DNA of 64,000 nucleotides from Volvox africanus (Eukaryota > Chlorophyta > Chlorophyceae > Chlamydomonadales > Volvocaceae): assembly GCA_030268105.1 (NCBI GenBank), contig BSDZ01000025.1:806001-870000 (forward strand). Reading direction: 5' to 3'. The position numbers were made by a program, and so were the translations under genes. The notes below the pieces were generated by a model, which ran no database searches, was not told the origin of the DNA, and saw only the letters and a program-made list of their open reading frames with translations. Of the stretch, positions 39,405 through 50,180 are shown piece by piece (within the stretch, counting starts at the first letter, position 1; each line of letters opens with the position of its first letter).

Positions 39405-42400
39405 ATGGCGGCGGATGATATGACCCGTGGGTCGTTATTACCGCTTATTACTCCCAATGATTCCGATGACCGCATACAAGTAGCCGCCGACTCTCGATGT
39501 ATTCGTGATGGCCAATTTGGGGGTGGCAGCCAAGCAGCAGATCACCAGGACGAATCGCGAGCATGGAGTGTGGGAGAGGAGGTCCATCAGTGGCCGCAGC
39601 CACAGGTTTCCGAAAAGGTGGCGGAAACAGTAGATGCGGCGGGGGCAACACCCGCAGCTGGTATGCAATTCGGAGGATGCTGCGGCAACAACAGGTGCTG
39701 CAGCAATGTGGCCAGCAATTCTATGGAAGCGTGCATCCAGCAGTCACATATGTTTGCTACTGCGAGCAGCACAATGTATGACGGCGGCGGCGACGTCAGC
39801 CCCTGCCGTCCTCCCCTCAGCCATTCACAGAACCGACTGCGGCCCGGAGTTTCGGCTGCGGCGGCGCTTTCACTGCCACAACGGCAAAAGCCAAGGTCAA
39901 ACTCACGTCCGCGCCGGATTACGAATGCCGCGTGCGGTACCAGTAGCAGCACCGGCAGTAGAAGCACCGGCAGTAGCAGCACCGGCAGTAGCAGCACCGG
40001 CAGTAGCAGTAACAATAGCACTAATAACAACGTCAGAAGTAAAGGCCGCAACAACGATTTTATTCCCAATAATACCGGCGTTTCAAACGGCGGTTGTGGC
40101 AGTGGCAGCAGGCCTACCACCACTATCACTAGCCACAACTCATGCGCAAGCACAAGCACGCGAGCTACCGGCATCACCGCTCTGCCTGGATACGTCATCC
40201 GGCCCCCCGCACCCCCCACTACTGCCAATGGCCAGGCGGCCAGCGGTGAACCCCCAGCAGCGGTGATCCCCTCAGCAGCAGCACTCCTACCGGGCGCTGG
40301 TCTTGAAGGTGGTGGTGGTGGTCGGGGCGCAGTGCCTGCTGGGAGGTTCACTGCGGGCGAGGTCGGACGAAGCCGTAGCAGTGGCAGCAGTAGCTACGCT
40401 ATTGGCGCCGAAGGCCATGCAGACGATACCATTCCCCGGCAGCAATCTCTGCCGCTGCTACATCAAACGGAGACGCCGTACAGATTTCCACGGCAGCGTA
40501 ACCGACTGCGACATCAATGTAAAACCGGGAACCGACAACCATGCCTAGGCGATGCAACTGCGGGCTCGGCTGCGGCGAGTGCGACGCAACCGCCGACGCG
40601 CTCCAGGCGGGAGCCGACTGCGTCGTTGCCGGGGGCCCCCAATGTCGTCGATGGCGGCGACGACGACAAGGATGCCAGCCGGTTTAGGCCGCCGGCACTG
40701 TCACAGCGGCAGCACGCATGCATCCGGGGCCCCCATTGCCAGTCACAGAGCCCGTGGCCGCTTGCAACCGCCACCTCGCTGCCGTCCTCTTTGTCGCTGA
40801 CGCCGACAATGTTATTATTGCCTTTGCCAGTGCCGCCGCCAGTGCATTTGTCATGGCCGCTGTCACCAAGCGCCGGATCCCGGTCCTCCACGCCAGCGGC
40901 CGTAGCCCCAGCGACCTTTCCGACGATCGACGCGGCGGAGCCCCCGCCTCCGCCACCGCCGCTGCGCTCGCGGTCCGTAAACTTGGTGGCCAGCGCCTGC
41001 AGCACCACGGCGTGGCGGTCGCCGCCGCCGCTGCAGCCTCCACCATCGCCATCGCAACAGCTGCTACAATTATTACAGTGCAATCCACCTCCGCCACTAT
41101 CGCCGCTGTCGCTACTATCACCGCCGCCACCGCTCCTGTCTCGCTCTTCAATAGGTCCCTCCCCGCCGCCGCTGCCGCCGCCGCAGCCACTACCGCTCCT
41201 CCAGCAGCGAGCGACCGCTGCTAACGCCGCCGGCTCCAACACCAGCAGCAACAACAGTAGCAGCAGCAGTAGCAGTAGCAGTAGCATCGCCAGCAGCTGT
41301 TCGGCCCGCTCTGGCGGTTCCGCCCGTCAGGTAGCTGGCACTGCAGCAGAAGTGCTGGCGGGATTCCCCGACGCGAGCGGCCATGAGGAGCAATGCTGCC
41401 GCGTGTGTTTGGACCCGATCAGCGACCGGGAGCTGGAGCTGGGGACGGCCCTGCGACTGGGATGCAGGTAAGGTAATCGCCGTATACCGCCGTACTTGTG
41501 GACATTTTGCTGCTTGGGCTGCCATCATGCACTGAGACCATCGCCCTTGAAATGTCGTATCTTTCCTCATCAGATAATGTACGGCAGCTGCAACGTTCCA
41601 AATCCAGTGACATCGCTTGCGCACTGGGTTGTACCTTTTCACATGTCGCGATTATGCGAAGGTGAACACTGTGTTGTGTTTGAAATATTTTAAGTTGAAT
41701 TTTGCGACAGGTGCGGCACGGGCTTGGACCTGCTTCATCGCGTCTGTGCGGACCGCTGGTTTCGCGGAGTGCGCTGCAGCACCGTGTGTGAGGTGTGCGG
41801 TTCACGGGCAACGAACCTGCCGGCGCAGATGAAGGCAGGCATACGGTGCGTCAGGCGCGGACTATCACACAGCATGTGAAGTACACCTTAGTAGTGTACT
41901 GTAGGTGTACACGTCAGTAATGTACGGTAGAGTACGGATGAATGTATAAGCCAAGCTCTACCTCGAAAGAAGTGAATACCCGGAGAGGGAAAAAATCAGA
42001 AAGAGAAAGAGAAAGAGATGCCTTCATTGATCTGCAAGAGGTGGGCGGATGTTAGGGGGCTCAGGGATCTTCACCATGTGCTGTCGGAGGTGGTAGGTAG
42101 TGGTGGGCGGTAGCCACTCGGTATCCGTCCTGGCCGCTGGGGCTCTTGCACCAGGCCCCCCCTTCTGGCCCCCGCCTTTCCCCTCCTTTGCCGTTACTAT
42201 GGCAGGTGGCAGCAGCTGCTGAACCCTCGACGCGAGCCCCCGGGTCGGCCGCCCGGCGCCGTCACGCTGTCCTCGCTGCCTTCCTTTCTAGGCCTCTACA
42301 CCATCGTGTGCCTCATCCCGGCGACCCTTACCTCTCTTCTGCTTGTGCTCTTCTACTTCCGTAAGCCGGGGCGGGGCCAAACCTTCCCTCGCTGGGACTT

Positions 42401-44056
42401 CGTCCAGGTTGACCTGCCGTACGTCTCCGTCGTCACGGCGCCATGTTAGCGCGGGAAATGGTAGTATGTCTGGACACCCTTTTCCTCTCCGTATCTCTAA
42501 TTAGTGCTTAGGGAGCGGAAATCGCATTTTTCCTGTGCAATCTGGGAGGGAGAGGCGCAGGTACATGGCGCAGGTGAATCGCCACGTAGTGTTTTCCGTA
42601 CAGTTGGAAAGGTCGGAAAGGTCGTTTCTTAATGGACACATATCTTGTGTTTTGGCGTTGGTGGGTTCTCCACGACATCTCACCGCTTTCCCATAACCCC
42701 CGAACATCACCCGCCGCTCCTAACGACTACTACCAGGTCACGTCGGTGTGGGTGCTGGTGTCACGATGGCGCTCTCCATTGTCACGGCGTCCGCTACCAT
42801 CTTGCATTGGGTATATGTGCCGTACAGGTACGGCTTTCCGTACAAGGTTTGACACGTGATAAAAATCAGGACTATCAGCATGCTGTTGGTTCAGCGCAGA
42901 CGCTGCTGGCTCATGAAACACATAACCTAATATCCCGGTTGAAGGCACACTTGCGCCGCAACCTGAATCTGTACAAGATCCCTCAACATTCGCGTTTCGC
43001 AATGCAAGGTTCCGAATGCACTTTCCATCCAGATCTCCCGCGTACAAGTGCACAATCATAAAAATGTACAAAAGCGTGTAAATGTTTTCCCCAGTACAAA
43101 AGCGCTGTTAATGCCGTTCAAATTCTTAAGCCTAGACCCGTTCGCGGCTCTGGGCAGGTTTGCTGCACTTGTCCATGCTTAGCCTAATCAGGCAATCCTT
43201 CTGCTAGGAAGGGCGCCCTTCCCAAAAAACACATACACATGCACATATACACATATACACACGTGCACGTACACAGCTCTGCTCCCAAAAAAACCTCTCT
43301 ATGTGCTGCCCTTCCCGCACCCCTCCGTGTTGCCCGTCCTCCAGACCGCTATTCCATGTCCTCTTCTGCGTCACTGCCCTCTGCTGCGTGTTGGGCCAAA
43401 CCGCTCTGATCAAGGTGCTGTGTCCCGCCTGGGCGCCCGCTGTGGTGGCGGCCGTGGGCACCTCAGTGGGCTTCGTGGCAGGTGTCTCCATCTTCTACGG
43501 CCTGATCAATCCGCTGATGGCTCTGCTGCGGCTTTGCTGGCCACAGTGCCTCGCATGGCCCCGGCGCCGCCAGCTGCAGCAACAGCAGCCGCTACAGCCG
43601 CAGCAGCACTCGGCAACAGATGTAGCAGCAATGTCAGCGACCATCCAGTCTAGCGGCTGGGTGGTTGGCGGCGTCACTGGCGAACGGGATGTCAGCGGCA
43701 GTGATGAGGGCGGGGTCCGGAGGGACGACAACAGTGCGAGTATCGGCCCTGATAACGCTCTTGGCCGCAGTGGTGGTGGTGGTGGTGGCGGCAGTGGCAG
43801 TGGCAGTGGCAGTGGCAGTGATGGCGGCGGAATGCCTTTTCGGAGGTCTGGCAGCTCAGGTGTGGGTATGGGTGTGGGCGTGTTCGGGGGATTGGGGCTG
43901 ACACCGGGCGGCAGCGGAAGCAGGGAGCCACATGTGGCGGGAGTGGAGCTTGGAGGGGCTGGCGGCAGGGACGGACGGGCACTAGCCGATATGCCTGTGA
44001 CCAGTCCCGGTATGGTTGATTTCTGGATGTTGACCAGTCACTTGGCAAGCATCTAG
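39405..44056 (+). CDS. RING-CH (MARCH-type) membrane E3 ubiquitin ligase
   Basis: Exons 39405-41467, 41711-41845, 42206-42360, 42737-42827 and 43345-44056 join with matching phases and GT/AG introns to give about 1051 aa. The C4HC3 RING-CH signature is complete: C665, C668, C687, C689, H697, C700, C714 and C717. It is split by the first intron between C687 and C689. Four hydrophobic segments follow: GLYTIVCLIPATLTSLLLVL in exon 3, one in exon 4 and two in exon 5. RING-CH proteins with membrane segments transfer ubiquitin to membrane proteins in endomembranes or at the plasma membrane. The first 660 residues are Ser/Asn/Gly/Pro-rich low complexity with no domain I recognise. The C-terminal 170 residues are Gly/Ser-rich. 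The substrate cannot be inferred. Confidence 0.9.
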
Positions 44057-47000
44057 CTGTCTGTGTGAGACCACATCACCGTGCTGTGTATGCGCATGTC
44101 GTACGTGTATTTCAGTTCTTAGTCTGTGTGTCTCTATCCTTGTGTGTCTGTCTGTCCGTGTCATGTCTAGTTTAATGTAATTTGCGTAACTTCGCACCGT
44201 GTTGTTGAATTGGTTATCATGCCCATCATGGGAAGAGAGGGACCAAATCCTCCAGTGTCTATGCTCCAGGGGAAGAACGCATCTTCATTACGTCACGAAG
44301 GCGTAAGGACAGCGACGGAGGGTACATGCAAATTGTACGACCAAATTAACGCATGCCTGTATGATCTCCTTGCAGGAGAAGAAAATGAAATGACGCGCTA
44401 GGGAGGACGTGTTTTTACTTGATTAAGATGTTTGCCGATGTTCCCTTAACCTTCAGCGCCGTGCCTGACAATTTCCCTGACCGATCCGCCAAATAGGGCT
44501 CTACAGGGCTCCCACTTGAAAGAGGGGTTTAAACAAAAGAAGCTGCTATGGGGACGGAAGCTTCAATGCCCTTACAGGCTTAGGGTTGGTATTTGTACTA
44601 CGCCCGCATGTACATAGACTGGCTGAAAGGATACAACGGATTATCTCTCCCTCTCTCACTCACACAGGAACACAGAGAAAGAGAGAGAAAGAGAAACAGA
44701 ATGTCAGAGAGAGAGAGAGATATTAAATGGTTTTAATTGTCAGTTGGCTTGCCAAATGGGGTCCAGGAGGGAAGCTGCGGGAACGAACGAGCCTGCCAAG
44801 ACGAAGAGTTTCCAAGAACCACACGTGACGCACATGCAAAGACCGATTAGGAGCCATAACCCACTTGGTCAATCGCCATTCGATTATTCCAGGAGGATAA
44901 TGCATAACGAATAACAACTTATAAAATGTATAGTGCGGCATGATGAGGATGATGGCCATCCGGGATGCAGCAGAAAGAGGGGGAAGAGGGGGACGACACC
45001 GGCGATGACTAGTGTCAGAAAAGTGAAAGAATATCAGTGGCGTGATTGTGAAAACGGAAAAGCTTTCAAACCTTCCCGATGGAGCAGACGACCAAAGGCG
45101 CGGGGATGTGAAGAACGAGTGCGATGGGCGGGAGGCTTATGAGTGTGCATGGCCGCAACATGGATGAGTACACACCTCCGCAAGGTTTCGGATCCAACTC
45201 CCGAAAAACATTAAACCACTCCAACGTCAGTATTGAGATGCGCGGATATCGTGGATGAAACTTCGTCTTGATTTCACTGGTTGCCGTAAGACGTACAACC
45301 GCGGAAGCGATGGGGATAAAGAGCGCATTGTCGCCCAATTCATATGCAATACTACAACGTTTGTTGCAACGTTTACAGCTTGTTACTGATAATCCGTTTC
45401 CTGGATTATTGCATTCGCCAACTGCACAGCCAGTAAGTTCTAACTCCTACAGCAAAGTCGTATTGTGAGGGCTGTTCGACGGCATCCCTTCCTTGGTGAG
45501 TAGATCAAGTAATCTGCATCCTTGCTGATGGTCTTGTATCGACTGGCTTTGTGCGACCCGTCCAAGTGTGCACGGGCATCGGGTACACCTTTTGGCCTGC
45601 TGTTCTGCCTTGGGAATCGCTTATGTTGATTCTACGACTGATCATATGGTTTGCATGTCTGTATTGTAGGTTGTTGATTTTCAGGCGGCTCACAGCCTAT
45701 AAAGCCAACAGCCAACATTGCGGAAAGTTCCGAGTCATCCAACTTATAGGTACATGAGGAATTGAACGGCGGCTTGTTGTTGAGTGTGTTTATATTGGCT
45801 GCTGCTGGGTTTCGCCTCGGGACCCGGGTTGCTCGGGGAAGCGAGGTTTCGTCCTTGTTTGTCAAGGTTGTTCTTTTAGCTTGCGGCCTCCATTGCGCTG
45901 GGATTTAAATTGTCTTCACGAACATGTTATGGGTTTGAGTGGCTGGGGAACACTGGGACCGGACCGTCGTCCGTGCCTTGGGAACTCACACTGCCCGAAG
46001 CTCGGCGACATACGATAAACCTTACCGTCTCTTACCATTTGCCTGCAGTTCGTTGAATTCTGGTGCTTCAAAGCCTACTTCAAAGCCAACGGACCAGGTT
46101 TCGTGTTTTGTAACATCGTGCCGTCTTGAGGTACGCAAAGAAAGGAACTGCACACGTGATATGATGGCATTGTACTGGGCCTTGCGTCTGTTTTGTTTCT
46201 TACGCGGCTAGAAGCCGGGATGCGCTCGGGATGCGCAACCTAGCAAGTCGAGGCTGGAGCGGCATCATGAAGCGCTTGCTTAGCTTCTCCAAATCATAAG
46301 TTACCGCCGCGCTTGCAGCATACTGCATTGTGGCTGACTTCTGCTGCTTACGCGCAAAGTGTGTGCGGTATCAGACAGAATACGCACGATTTGCTTGGGC
46401 AACGTGCGTTGTGGTGTTTGTTGGAATGTGAGCAACACTCATATACGAAAGAATGTCAGAGCAAGTAATACGGCCCACGAGGGGCCGGGCGCTTTGCTAC
46501 CTTCAAGAGTGTTGGGACGCCGCTCCTGCCTCTGTGTGTGTCTGTGCGTACCGTGGGACCTTTATTCCTCGGCATCGGGGCCATATGTGATGGCTGTTCC
46601 TTTGTTTTCATTATAGGGTATTGACTCAAGACTTCATCGTCCTTATACACGTCACAACCTTCGAGCGAGGTTGCTGACGGACGGAGGTTGCCGAGTACCG
46701 GTGCTGAAGGTGTCTTGTTTTGCTCGCTCGAGGTAAGCCTCTTCACCCGCTGCTGCTGATTGAGTCATTAACTAAATCGAAGCTGCTGGCTGACTGCAAG
46801 CGTGGCTGCACTCGAGCAATATATGGATATACATACCTGTACACACATATATGTTAGGAACATTAGGAACATTAGGAACCCTGTTGCCTGATGATGGCAG
46901 CGGTGACGACGCACGAGTATCACAACCGCATCTGCCGAGTGCGTGGTGGTTGGGGATGATGGGTGCGACAGCGACATGATGGGCGCGTGATGATTTCTAT

Positions 47001-47103
47001 CCTTATCTTGGTCTGCGTGTGGATCATCCGGGTATCGTTCTTATGCCACCTGCTGCTCGTGCATATAACCAGTCCACTTGTCTGCCCTTCCTTGTGTTGT
47101 CAG
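44057..47103. other. 3 kb without a supported gene
   Basis: A TGTAA signal at 44176 probably marks the end of the RING-CH transcript. The rest contains a GA-rich low-complexity stretch (about 44,640-44,725), a short ATTAGGAAC triplication near 46,855, and scattered small ORFs on both strands without domains or splice context. The 5' end and promoter of the coiled-coil gene at 47107 should lie in the last part. Confidence 0.5.
44176..44180 (+). terminator. UGUAA poly(A) signal
   Basis: TGTAA lies 120 bases after the RING-CH stop codon. UGUAA is the established polyadenylation signal in Chlamydomonas and Volvox. The distance fits a short 3' UTR, but the cleavage site is not visible from sequence. 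Confidence 0.45.
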
Positions 47104-47106
47104 GAG

Positions 47107-50100
47107 ATGGCTCCTTTGGGTGTGAGGTACAAGCTCCCAATCGGCAACAAGAAGTTGCAGCAGCTGGCCTATAAGGCTAAGGTGAGATCAAGGGCACATG
47201 GGGGGACGGGGGTGTACAGCGGCGGGGTTGGGAGGTGGACCCTCAGTCAGCAGAGGAGAGCAGGGAGCCTGATGCTGCGGGGTTATTCATTTCTTCGATC
47301 GAGGGGCGGGCTGATGATGATCACTAACGCTGTCTTCACCCTCCCCCGTCCCGTTCATTGCGAAAGTCGAGTTGCCCTGGTTCCAACGACGCGTCACCTC
47401 AGCGTGGCGGCTTCAGTCGCGGTTGGAGGTTGAAGTGGGGACCCTGAAGACGGTCATTGAGGCCCTGCAGGCAAGCAGTGAGGAGGCCCTTGCGGCAGCA
47501 GACCAGCGGACGGAGGTGCTGCAGCTGCAGATGGCAGCGCTGCAGCAGCAGACGCAGCTCGCGGAGGCCAACGTGCGGGTGCTTAAGGCGGAACATGAGC
47601 AGCAGGTGTCCATGCTGACTTCACATCTGAGGAGCGCAGAGCAGGTCGCCCAGCAGGAGCGAAGCCAATGGCGGGTGAGTCTCCTTGCGGGCGGCCTTGC
47701 AAGGGTGCGTACCAATGGGCAAGGATGTGCGTTATGTGTATTAAGTATTTTTATAAATATTTATTCAGCAGATATGCTGAACATGGACAAGGCCTTGCTG
47801 ACTTATATGATGCAATTGCTGCTAAAATAGATACAGAAGACGTTATAAAAATTTCTACTGGTGCAGCACCTTTAATTTTTGCTGATAAGGTTGGTACTCA
47901 CCGCCCGAGAACAAAGATTAGCCTTTGCTATGGCTAAATCCATCTGGGATCCATCAACGTATGCTACATATATCTGTTTTATTCCTCTGTTCTTTAATTC
48001 ATATATCAAGTTTCTAGGTTTAGAAGTTTCTTTGTACGGCGGTTTATCCGTACGTATACAAAGACTCGGTGAATAAAAAATAACCATAGGCTAAAATGAC
48101 AGAAGTACTAGAAACTGGAAAGACAATTTTTCGAAACGGCCAAAAATTTGATAAAGGAGTTAAATTATATGATTTAGAAAAAAACAAAATTCGCAGGATG
48201 TTTGATTTTGCTTTTTTCATTATTTCTTCGGCTTGGAGAACAGTTTTTTCTGATTCAGCAAAACTGGACCCTTCCGGTCCTACAGTACATTAGAATCATT
48301 ACTTCAGAAACTGGAAAATTTCAAAGTTACTTTTTATTTTACTGATGGGTCTAATTTCCGCAGGAAAGGCAAAAAACGGCTCACGAAGAAGGACACGGTA
48401 AAGCTCACGAAGAGCATGGCAAAGGCCATGACAAAGCTCATGAGCATCATGGTGAAAAACAAATTGAGTTTTCATCAGAAATAACTATCCGTAGGCGTCC
48501 CATGCCGGTACCGATGCACATGGTGACCATGCCGTAGCCGCGTAAACCAGCGTAGCGCATGCCATGAATTAATGTGGCAGTGCGTATTGCGCCTGTTGCA
48601 CCTAGCGGATGGCCCAGTGCTTGTACCGCTAGCTAACCTAGCTTTGACACGGGCAGAAACCATAGCCATGTCAGCACGCCCGGTTAGCGAATCGCCGAAC
48701 AAAGCAAGTATTCTGGCATTCTTAATATCATTTAATTCCTGCTCGTTTATCATAATCGGCTTCGTCGCTAATCTGAATCTCAATATTGAGTATCACGTAG
48801 TGGTTATTATGAGTGGTTGACTAACCATGGGTGCAATAGGGATAAACAAGATAAGGAGTTAACCAATATAATTAAGCTATACGATCATCTTTATTTCCTT
48901 CAGTAATTTTGATTGCTATAATCTGGCAAGCCAGGTCTATTCTCTTACGCCTGAATTTTCATCTTCTGCTAGCCACCTCAAATGACAGGTGGCACTCTCG
49001 CAACTTAATGAACCCATGTGGTCGTCCTTTTGCCTTGCCGCAGGTCAAGGAAGAGGTCATCAGGACTGATGCGCAGGCCCGGGTCTGCACCGCGGAGGCG
49101 AAGGCGGCCTGTGCACACTCCAAGCTGAAGACCGAGATATTGACGACGGAGAAGTTCCGGCAGGAGGTGCAGGCCGCCATGGAGGCGGCCACCATGGATG
49201 CTGCGAAGTCTGCGCAGCTGGCCATGGATCTTCAGGCTGCCAAGTCTGAGATCGAGGTGCTGCACAAGGAGAGCCGTGAATGGAAGGTGAGGGGGCCGCG
49301 CCGCGAGGGAACGGGCTTGACATGTATGTATGCAGCCATGCCTAGTCATGTATGTGTATTGAAAACGTCGTTCCTGAAGTGCATGCTTGCACACATCTGC
49401 TGGGTCCATCAACACGCAGGCAAGAGAGGAGGATATGTGCTCGAAGCTGAGGGCTTTCGCTAGGAGGAACGAGCAGGAGGGTCAGGAGTTCCGGGTGGAG
49501 CTTGAAAACAAGGACTTTGAGCTCGACTTTCTGAGAGCGAAGATGGCGAGACAGGAGAAGATTGTGCAGGACACGGCCCTGCGGGTGCAAGCCATGGAGA
49601 AGGACAACTGCGCGATGAAGGTAAGGCGGTTGGCGCGTTTGTGTGTACCCGCCCGACGCACGGCACGGCCTGATGTGATGCGTGTACCTAACGCTGATCC
49701 TGAACGCTGAACTGCTGCGATATACCCACGTATGTACCCGCTGCTGCCCACATACAGGAAAATCTGACGGAGGAGATTGGCCGCCTGAAGCATCTCGTGA
49801 CCTGCACGGAAAAACGTGCCGCTGATGCCACGGCGGATTATGATGGCGCCATGAGAATGGTGGCGCGCTTGAAGCTTCAGCTGTCGGAGGTGTGGGCGGG
49901 GAAGGCGTCGGCGTGGTCCATAAGGGCCGAGGCGACTGCCGAGAATGTGGAGCTGAGGGCGCAACTCGTGGAGGCCAAGGTCACCATCGCCCGGGAGCGC
50001 TCCTTGGCTAGGGTGGATCGCCGCGAGGAGATCCGCTGCCTGAAGCTGGAGCTGCGCAATGTGAATGAGTCTTGGTCGAGAAGGTGCGAGGAGCTGAAGG

Positions 50101-50180
50101 ACTCTCTTTGGCGTCGCGAGGCGCAGGCTGCAGGACGGACGGGCACGGCTGCCTGCAGCAGACCCACGTCTGGCAGATGA
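47107..50180 (+). CDS. Coiled-coil protein of unknown function
   Basis: Exons 47104-47181 (with an in-frame ATG at 47107), 47417-47674, 49044-49286, 49420-49620 and 49758-50180 all join in phase 0 through GT/AG introns, giving about 399 aa. Upstream exons are possible, because the first exon follows a good acceptor (TTGTCAG). Apart from a short basic N-terminus (YKLPIGNKKLQQLAYKAK), almost the whole protein is heptad-like and Glu/Lys/Ala/Leu/Arg-rich, for example LQLQMAALQQQTQLAEANV and KLKTEILTTEKFRQEVQAA. It is predicted to be a long rod. No named domain is visible; cytoskeletal, basal-body or flagellar roles would fit but are guesses. The 1.37 kb second intron contains the AT-rich block with bacterial-like fragments. 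Confidence 0.75.
48482..48640 (-). pseudogene. Fragment of a bacterial-type acetyl-CoA acetyltransferase (thiolase) C-terminus
   Basis: The minus strand reads VQALGHPLGATGAI, about 15 more residues, then GYGMVTMCIGTGMG. These correspond to the two conserved C-terminal thiolase motifs: the GHP-containing block with the catalytic His, and the active-site Cys block of the PROSITE thiolase signature 3 type. Only about 50 codons remain. The frame is stopped upstream by TAG and leaves thiolase similarity right after the final GMG. There are no algal-style introns and the codon use is unlike the neighbouring exons. Confidence 0.75.
48675..48790 (-). pseudogene. Fragment resembling aconitate hydratase
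   Basis: The minus strand reads ELNDIKNARILALFGDSLT, close to the conserved block of aconitases in which a VLALLGDSVTTDH-like run opens the C-terminal domain. Similarity stops after the final SLT. The reading frame then runs into an unrelated stretch before the thiolase piece in another frame. The match is short, so the assignment is tentative. Confidence 0.5.

Larger units (their letters stand above)
47735..48905. other. AT-rich mosaic island with bacterial-like gene fragments, inside an intron
   Basis: Base composition drops abruptly from GC-rich exon to AT-rich sequence after about 47,735 and stays low to about 48,905. Within it, short open stretches in different frames and strands look like bacterial-style coding sequence. 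A plus-strand stretch at about 47,770-47,890 reads GLADLYDAIAAKIDTEDVIK. A minus-strand stretch at about 47,890-48,080 reads YELKNRGIKQIYVAYVDGSQ. A 65-codon ORF occurs at 48096-48293, followed by a His/Glu/Gly/Lys-rich stretch at 48364-48483. A thiolase end and an aconitase-like piece follow on the minus strand. The pieces abut out of frame. It could be genuine fragmented transferred DNA, or a library or assembly chimera. Confidence 0.6.

Noticed and set aside
40514..41287. 257-codon minus-strand Gly/Ser-rich ORF
   Set aside because: It is a shadow of the low-complexity first exon of the RING-CH gene; the plus strand carries the RING-CH domain and a consistent splice chain.
41711..41845. Possible frameshift in the second RING-CH exon
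   Set aside because: On careful frame checking the exon reads continuously through C689, H697, C700, C714 and C717, and its phases match both flanking exons.
44900..46750. Many ORFs of 60-100 codons on both strands
   Set aside because: They overlap in conflicting frames, show no family similarity and lack phase-consistent splice partners.
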